From contig NJBH01000030.1 of the NCBI GenBank assembly GCA_005223125.1, positions 1-49,817 of the forward strand: a stretch of DNA of 49,817 bases, in the 5' to 3' direction. A program made the translations under genes and the position numbers. Each line of letters starts with the position of its first letter. Within the stretch, counting starts at the first letter, position 1. The stretch is from Promethearchaeota archaeon Loki_b32 (lineage in GTDB: Archaea > Asgardarchaeota > Lokiarchaeia > Sigyniarchaeales > SOKP01). Under the pieces are notes generated by a model. It did not search any database and was not told the origin of the DNA. It saw only the letters and a program-made list of their open reading frames with translations. Positions 46,171 through 49,817 of the stretch are shown in pieces.

Positions 46171-46395
46171 ATAGGACATTAATATCCATTTTAAATATCT
46201 TTTGTTTTTTTGCAAGATTCCATAATAAAAATCTTAATTTCGAAAACCGATATGTATGTCTTTTAAATCATTGAGGTTTTCAATAAACAAATTTTATATT
46301 TTGTATAATGTTTTTTTCAATATCAATAAAAATTAAATTAATTAAAGTGATATAAAATTTCCTTCGATGAATTAAGTAAAAAATTAGCAGAGTTT

Positions 46396-47190
46396 ATGAA
46401 AAATATAGAAGAAATTGAGCTCCAAGATGTAGATTTATTCGCAGAATATCTGGAATTTCAAATGTTACCAAGCATAGTTCAAGCTGCCGCTCAAGCAGTA
46501 TTACCAGGAGTTCCTGGAAAAGCTGAGTGGACACCTGCCAAATTCTCACTTGATTTGGATTATCCCGGGAAAATCGAGACAATTGAATTTATTCGCTCAA
46601 ATGGTAAAAAAGCTACTATCGGTGGAGAAGTTGTCCCTCCCTTCTATAACTTTTTGGGACTTGAGAAAAGAAATCCTAATCCTCCGCTCGTTACGTATGA
46701 CGTATTTGATATGGGCGCAAAAATGATGCTTCCAAAACCTATTAAACAAGAATATGGCGAAGTATTAGGAGACCCTGCCGAATGGGCGAAGTTTGCTGTT
46801 GATAAGTTTGGAGCAGAATGCATAACATTCCATTCATTAGAGATCGATCCTGCGATGGGTGATGCTCCAGTTTCACAATCCAGAAAATTTTTAGAAGATA
46901 TTCTTCAAGCTGTTGATGTTCCTGTCATAATTGGTTGCTCAGGAAACAAGAAGAAAGATGTTGAGATGTTTACTGAATTAGCAGCTATCTCCGAAAGTGA
47001 AGTTTTGATGTTATCCGCGGCAGATAAGGCTACATGGGAGGAGGTTATCCCTCTAGCAGTCAAACATGATCATAACTGCTTACTTTGGACCAGTTTAGAT
47101 CTGAACAACCAAATTAAGATGAATAAGGATGCTCTTGAATTAGGATTACCCAGAAACCGTATTGTCATGGACCCAACAGTATGTGCATAA
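46396..47190 (+). CDS. cdhD: Acetyl-CoA decarbonylase/synthase delta subunit (CdhD), 5' part up to an in-frame TAA
   Basis: 264 residues matching the corrinoid/iron-sulfur small subunit CdhD: KATIGGEVVPPFY, YDVFDMG, DPAEWAKFAVDKF, FLEDILQAVDVPVIIG and finally VMDPTVCA, where the family has a conserved DPTTCALGYG-type motif. The frame then meets TAA (47188-47190); downstream the same frame continues with the rest of the protein. CdhD passes the methyl group to the acetyl-CoA synthase. Upstream of 46396 the frame also reads like family sequence (KISFDELSKKLAEF) without an ATG, GTG or TTG, so the true start is unclear. Confidence 0.85.
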   Translation: MKNIEEIELQDVDLFAEYLEFQMLPSIVQAAAQAVLPGVPGKAEWTPAKFSLDLDYPGKIETIEFIRSNGKKATIGGEVVPPFYNFLGLEKRNPNPPLVTYDVFDMGAKMMLPKPIKQEYGEVLGDPAEWAKFAVDKFGAECITFHSLEIDPAMGDAPVSQSRKFLEDILQAVDVPVIIGCSGNKKKDVEMFTELAAISESEVLMLSAADKATWEEVIPLAVKHDHNCLLWTSLDLNNQIKMNKDALELGLPRNRIVMDPTVCA

Positions 47191-47217
47191 TTCATGCAAT
47201 ATATTGGGAAATGCGCG
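47188..47217 (+). other. Candidate BHB intron inside cdhD
   Basis: About 30 extra bases containing the TAA. Proposed fold: central helix GTGC (47183-47186) with GCGC (47213-47216, one G-U pair), 3-base bulges ATA (47187-47189) and GAC (47217-47219), inner helix ATT (47190-47192) with AAT (47210-47212). The outer helix is weak. Removal restores an open frame reading DPTVCATLGYG. A separate palindrome TGCAT-N5-ATGCA (47184-47198) spans the stop and the next ATG. Confidence 0.45.
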
Positions 47218-47583
47218 ACACTCGGTTATGGGATGGAGTACAGTTTCAGTATTTATCAAAGAATGCGCGTTGCTGGATTATTAGGCGAAACTGATTTAGC
47301 TTACCCAATAAGTGGAGGAACAACAAATGCATGGGGAGCACGTGAGGCATGGATGAGTGAAAAAATAGCACCTGAATGGGGATTACGCCAATATCGAGGC
47401 CCCATATGGGAAATCCTCAATGCTTTAGCTTTATGCACAGTAGGCATTGATCTTTGTATGATGTTCCATCCAGTAGCCGCAAAACATGTTAAAGAAATAA
47501 CTTCTCAATTTTTCGCAGAAGTTCCAAAAGTTTTAGACGATAAAGGTTATTATGATTGGGTTTCAGCAAATTTGAAACGTTAG
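47194..47583 (+). CDS. cdhD: Acetyl-CoA decarbonylase/synthase delta subunit (CdhD), 3' part
   Basis: 129 residues in the same frame as the 5' part. After an unmatched MQYIGKCAT it resumes at LGYGMEYSFSIYQRMRVAGL and continues through ISGGTTNAWGAREAW and the C-terminal MMFHPVAAKHVKEI, all typical of CdhD. If translated separately the product would begin at the ATG four bases after the TAA by re-initiation, giving a two-chain CdhD. The pieces together equal one normal C-terminal-complete CdhD. Confidence 0.8.
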   Translation: MQYIGKCATLGYGMEYSFSIYQRMRVAGLLGETDLAYPISGGTTNAWGAREAWMSEKIAPEWGLRQYRGPIWEILNALALCTVGIDLCMMFHPVAAKHVKEITSQFFAEVPKVLDDKGYYDWVSANLKR

Positions 47584-47719
47584 ATTTTTATAAATTTTTT
47601 TTCTTTTTATTCCGAAATTTTTAAAAATATCAAAGGAAAATAAAAATAGTAATTTAATTATTAATTTATACTGATCTTTTTTTCTGAATAAGCGCTTAGT
47701 ATGCATTTCTTTTAAACGA

Positions 47720-47968
47720 TTACCAATAGTAATTTAAATATACACCAATTATAGCAATTAGAAAGAGAAAAAAAATCGCGGCAAAGGACATTCCTAATAC
47801 AGGTAAGAGCCATTCAGCAATAACTCTTGGGTAACAATGGGTTTGATAATCAGATTTTTTATAGCAAAGGTTGTATTCAATAATATTTATTGCCACAAAG
47901 GTTACAAATAGAGTACATACGGTAGCTATTATCAGCAATATTATAATTTGTTTACGACTCAAAAACAT
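47720..47968 (-). CDS. Small two-helix membrane protein
   Basis: 82 residues with two predicted membrane helices (about 8-29 and 53-77) joined by a loop with two cysteines (NLCYKKSDYQTHCY) that could form an external disulfide. A GGGGG Shine-Dalgarno string lies about ten bases before the ATG, supporting a real gene. No family recognised. Confidence 0.5.
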   Translation of the reverse strand: MFLSRKQIIILLIIATVCTLFVTFVAINIIEYNLCYKKSDYQTHCYPRVIAEWLLPVLGMSFAAIFFLFLIAIIGVYLNYYW

Positions 47969-48272
47969 GTTTAATTTACCCCCTTTATAGTTGTTTAATA
48001 TTTTTACTTTTTGTTGAAATATTAATTTAAAAATAATATCTGTATTAAAATTTGAATTTCAAAATTAATTGAATTGTTAGTAATCATAATTTATAATTCT
48101 TATTATATAAGGAACTTAGTGTAGTATGATAAAATTAGCTTTAATAAATTAGTGCTGAAGAATTTAATCAAGACATTTCCAAGAATCCACAAGTAATTGA
48201 TACTCAAAGTATTCATCGTGGATTTTAGATATTGGATGGTTTCATCCTCTTATAGGAGCATTAAATCGTTCT
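47969..48272. other. AT-rich intergenic region with possible coding scraps
   Basis: 304 bases between the divergent small membrane protein and TPR genes. A 26-codon stretch at 48151-48228 and the codons just before 48273 look partly coding, the latter reading as the front of the first TPR helix (ALNRSLEYLKQ), but no complete gene is present. Confidence 0.35.
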
Positions 48273-49277
48273 TTGGAGTATTTAAAACAGAGTTTGGCAC
48301 TAAACCGTGAGTTGGGTCAAGATAGGAGCGCTGCATTTAATCTGATAAATATAACTATAAATTTAATTGATAACAATGATCTTGAAAGGGCGAAGCAATA
48401 TCTTAATGATTTGGAGCAAATGGAAATTTGTTCCAAAGATAATTTCATTAATTTATGGTATCGTTTTTGTAAAGCCTATTTATTGAAAACAAGTCTAAGG
48501 GCTCCCAATCGAGGAGAAGCTGAAGTAATTTTAAAACAAATCCTTGATGAGGAATTTGATGATTATGAACTCAATGTGTGGACACTACTTAAGTTATGTG
48601 AATTGCTCTTAATTGAGGTGCGTACGCTTAATGATTTGGGAATATTAGAAGAAGTGGAAACCCTAATTGCTCAACTATTAGATCTTGCTGAAAAGAGCCA
48701 ATCCTATCATCTTTTAACTGAAATAAATTTTTTAAAAGGAAAAATAGCTCTGTTGACTTTAGATATGAAAGAGGCAAGAAAATCCTTAACTCAGGCTCAG
48801 CGAATCGCAGAAAGATGGGGTTTTAATCAATTGGCAACCAAAATTTCTCTGGAACATGACAAATTACGTAATCAATTAAGCATGTGGGATGACTTAAGAG
48901 AGGAAGAAATTTCCTTATCGGATCGAATAAAGTTAGCAGGTATGGACGAACACATGGAACATCTCCTCCGGAATCGTGCTACTTTAACCACTCAAGTTAA
49001 AGAAGAGCAAATTACAGTACATAAAGAACGAAAAATCTGTTTAGTCTGTAAGGGAGATATATTAGGTTTCATGTACGCCTGCAGTTGCGATGCTCTTTAC
49101 TGTGAAAAATGCGCTCGGGCTTTAAGCGAAATAGAGAATGTGTGCTTGGTCTGCAATACCCCGATTGATATAACTAAGCCTATAAAACCTTACAAAGAGG
49201 AAGAAGTTGGAAAAAAAGATATCGTAAAAGAGCCTCACAAAAATCCGAAGAATAATGATATTCCTTTAAAGAAATAA
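48273..49277 (+). CDS. TPR-repeat protein with C-terminal multi-cysteine zinc domain, 5'-truncated
   Basis: 334 residues from a TTG placed inside a TPR helix, so the N-terminus is probably missing. Helical TPR-like repeats occupy about 1-205. A linker follows, then a zinc-binding domain near 252-298 with cysteine pattern CLVC...CSC...CEKC...CLVC, a treble-clef/RING-like arrangement that often caps TPR proteins in Asgard genomes. The tail is lysine-rich. Probably a cytosolic scaffold; function unknown. Confidence 0.65.
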   Translation: MEYLKQSLALNRELGQDRSAAFNLINITINLIDNNDLERAKQYLNDLEQMEICSKDNFINLWYRFCKAYLLKTSLRAPNRGEAEVILKQILDEEFDDYELNVWTLLKLCELLLIEVRTLNDLGILEEVETLIAQLLDLAEKSQSYHLLTEINFLKGKIALLTLDMKEARKSLTQAQRIAERWGFNQLATKISLEHDKLRNQLSMWDDLREEEISLSDRIKLAGMDEHMEHLLRNRATLTTQVKEEQITVHKERKICLVCKGDILGFMYACSCDALYCEKCARALSEIENVCLVCNTPIDITKPIKPYKEEEVGKKDIVKEPHKNPKNNDIPLKK

Positions 49278-49379
49278 TCACTTTTATTGATAAATTAGTT
49301 TTAGAATAACGCAATATTATGAATCAAACGAATATAAAATCATAATAATTTATTTGAGAGTATATTTAAATTCTAAATT

Positions 49380-49736
49380 GTGATAATAATATACGACAAA
49401 TCTTTATATTTACAACGTGAACCTTTTGGAGAAATTAAGCGAAGAATGTTAAATGATATATTTTTTTATTCAGAACAAAGATTACAACGTTTAGCGCATG
49501 ATCAAATTTGGAAGGGAAAAGGAACAGAAAGTGATCCTTTTGTTATAAAAAATGCTAATATTCTTGGTCAAGCAATTTTAATTAATAACTCATCTTTGTA
49601 TATTTCTTTTGTAAACTGTAACTTTGATCAAGCTCAGTTTGAAGGGTGTCACAATATTCTGTTGAAAGATTGTACTTTTGGGAAACTAGTTTTAAGTAGA
49701 TGTAAGAGTTTCAAAATCAATACGTGCTTTGTATAA
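49380..49736 (+). CDS. Right-handed beta-helix-like protein fragment
   Basis: 118 residues. After about 40 N-terminal residues comes WKGKGTESDPFVIKNANI, typical of the entry to NosD/parallel-beta-helix domains, and then short repeats (NNSSLYISFVNCNF, GCHNILLKDCTF). The chain stops after only two or three turns. Shifting the frame by one base at about 49733 opens a continuation (KKHDLEREGYGS) to the window edge, so a frameshift is likely. Start could also lie elsewhere. Function unknown. Confidence 0.45.
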   Translation: MIIIYDKSLYLQREPFGEIKRRMLNDIFFYSEQRLQRLAHDQIWKGKGTESDPFVIKNANILGQAILINNSSLYISFVNCNFDQAQFEGCHNILLKDCTFGKLVLSRCKSFKINTCFV

Positions 49737-49817
49737 GAAACACGATTTAGAGAGAGAAGGCTACGGCTCAATTTCTAAAACCTCCACTTCAAATCAGGAT
49801 CCAAATTCCACCATAAA

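Noticed and set aside
47188-47190. Read-through or recoding of the cdhD TAA
   Set aside because: TAA has no known recoding in archaea, and the extra codons after it do not match the family, so simple read-through would not give a normal protein.
48151-48228. 26-codon open stretch before the TPR gene
   Set aside because: No start codon and no recognisable motif; too short to support.
1-49817. CRISPR array, insertion sequence or rRNA genes
   Set aside because: No regularly spaced repeats, transposase motifs with terminal repeats, or rRNA signatures were seen on reading both strands.

Overview
The window is about 50 kb of AT-rich, densely coding archaeal DNA. It most likely comes from an Asgard archaeon of the Lokiarchaeia type. 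Archaeal markers are a two-ring Cdc48/VAT ATPase, an archaemetzincin, a delta subunit of the archaeal acetyl-CoA decarbonylase/synthase (CdhD), TATA-box promoters and an intron-bearing tRNA. The Asgard-like flavour comes from many ferredoxin-domain proteins, EFR1-type flavodoxin/ferredoxin, TPR plus zinc-ribbon proteins, a leucine-rich-repeat protein, PAS kinases and a surface protein with a C-terminal PGF-type anchor. Placement is by gene content only.

Layout. 0-9.7 kb: small redox, hydrolase, membrane and TPR genes, with several broken or truncated copies (EamA transporter, methyltransferase, TPR protein, HTH regulator, b561-like protein). 9.9-14 kb: metV-metF (methylene-tetrahydrofolate reductase), a luciferase-like F420-type oxidoreductase and an MBL-fold hydrolase. 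14-17.3 kb: a broken radical SAM gene joined to a truncated glycoside hydrolase 2 gene, then a methyltransferase and an MBL hydrolase. 17.7-22.6 kb: a membrane protein, a PAS histidine kinase, a dihydrolipoamide dehydrogenase-like flavoprotein and a kinase-tail remnant. 22.7-26.4 kb: an accessory-looking block of N6-adenine methyltransferase, LRR protein and GIY-YIG-like nuclease remnant. 26.7-31.1 kb: a proteostasis module of hsp20, cdc48, an ArsR-type regulator and a small zinc protease. 31.1-39.2 kb: response regulator, polyferredoxin, ABC exporter, tRNA-Pro, histidine kinase, archaemetzincin and ADP-ribosylglycohydrolase. 39.4-43.7 kb: lysine biosynthesis by the diaminopimelate route (dapA-dapB facing dapF-lysA). 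43.8-49.8 kb: anchored surface protein, acyl-CoA ligase, interrupted cdhD, TPR/zinc-ribbon protein and a beta-helix-like protein.

Two observations stand out. First, tRNA-Pro(TGG) carries two introns at non-canonical places, one at the D-arm/anticodon-arm junction and one in the T-loop; the T-loop intron folds into a clear bulge-helix-bulge (BHB) motif. Second, cdhD is interrupted by an in-frame TAA inside a stretch of about 30 nt that is extra relative to the family, lies in a highly conserved motif, and can be drawn as a BHB of the same geometry. It is therefore a candidate for a spliced intron in a protein-coding archaeal gene, with a split gene, a mutation or an assembly error as alternatives.

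A caution for the whole window: many genes carry a single stop, a frameshift, a lost start or a truncated end. Either this is a decaying genome region or the consensus sequence contains errors, and this weighs on every unusual claim below.
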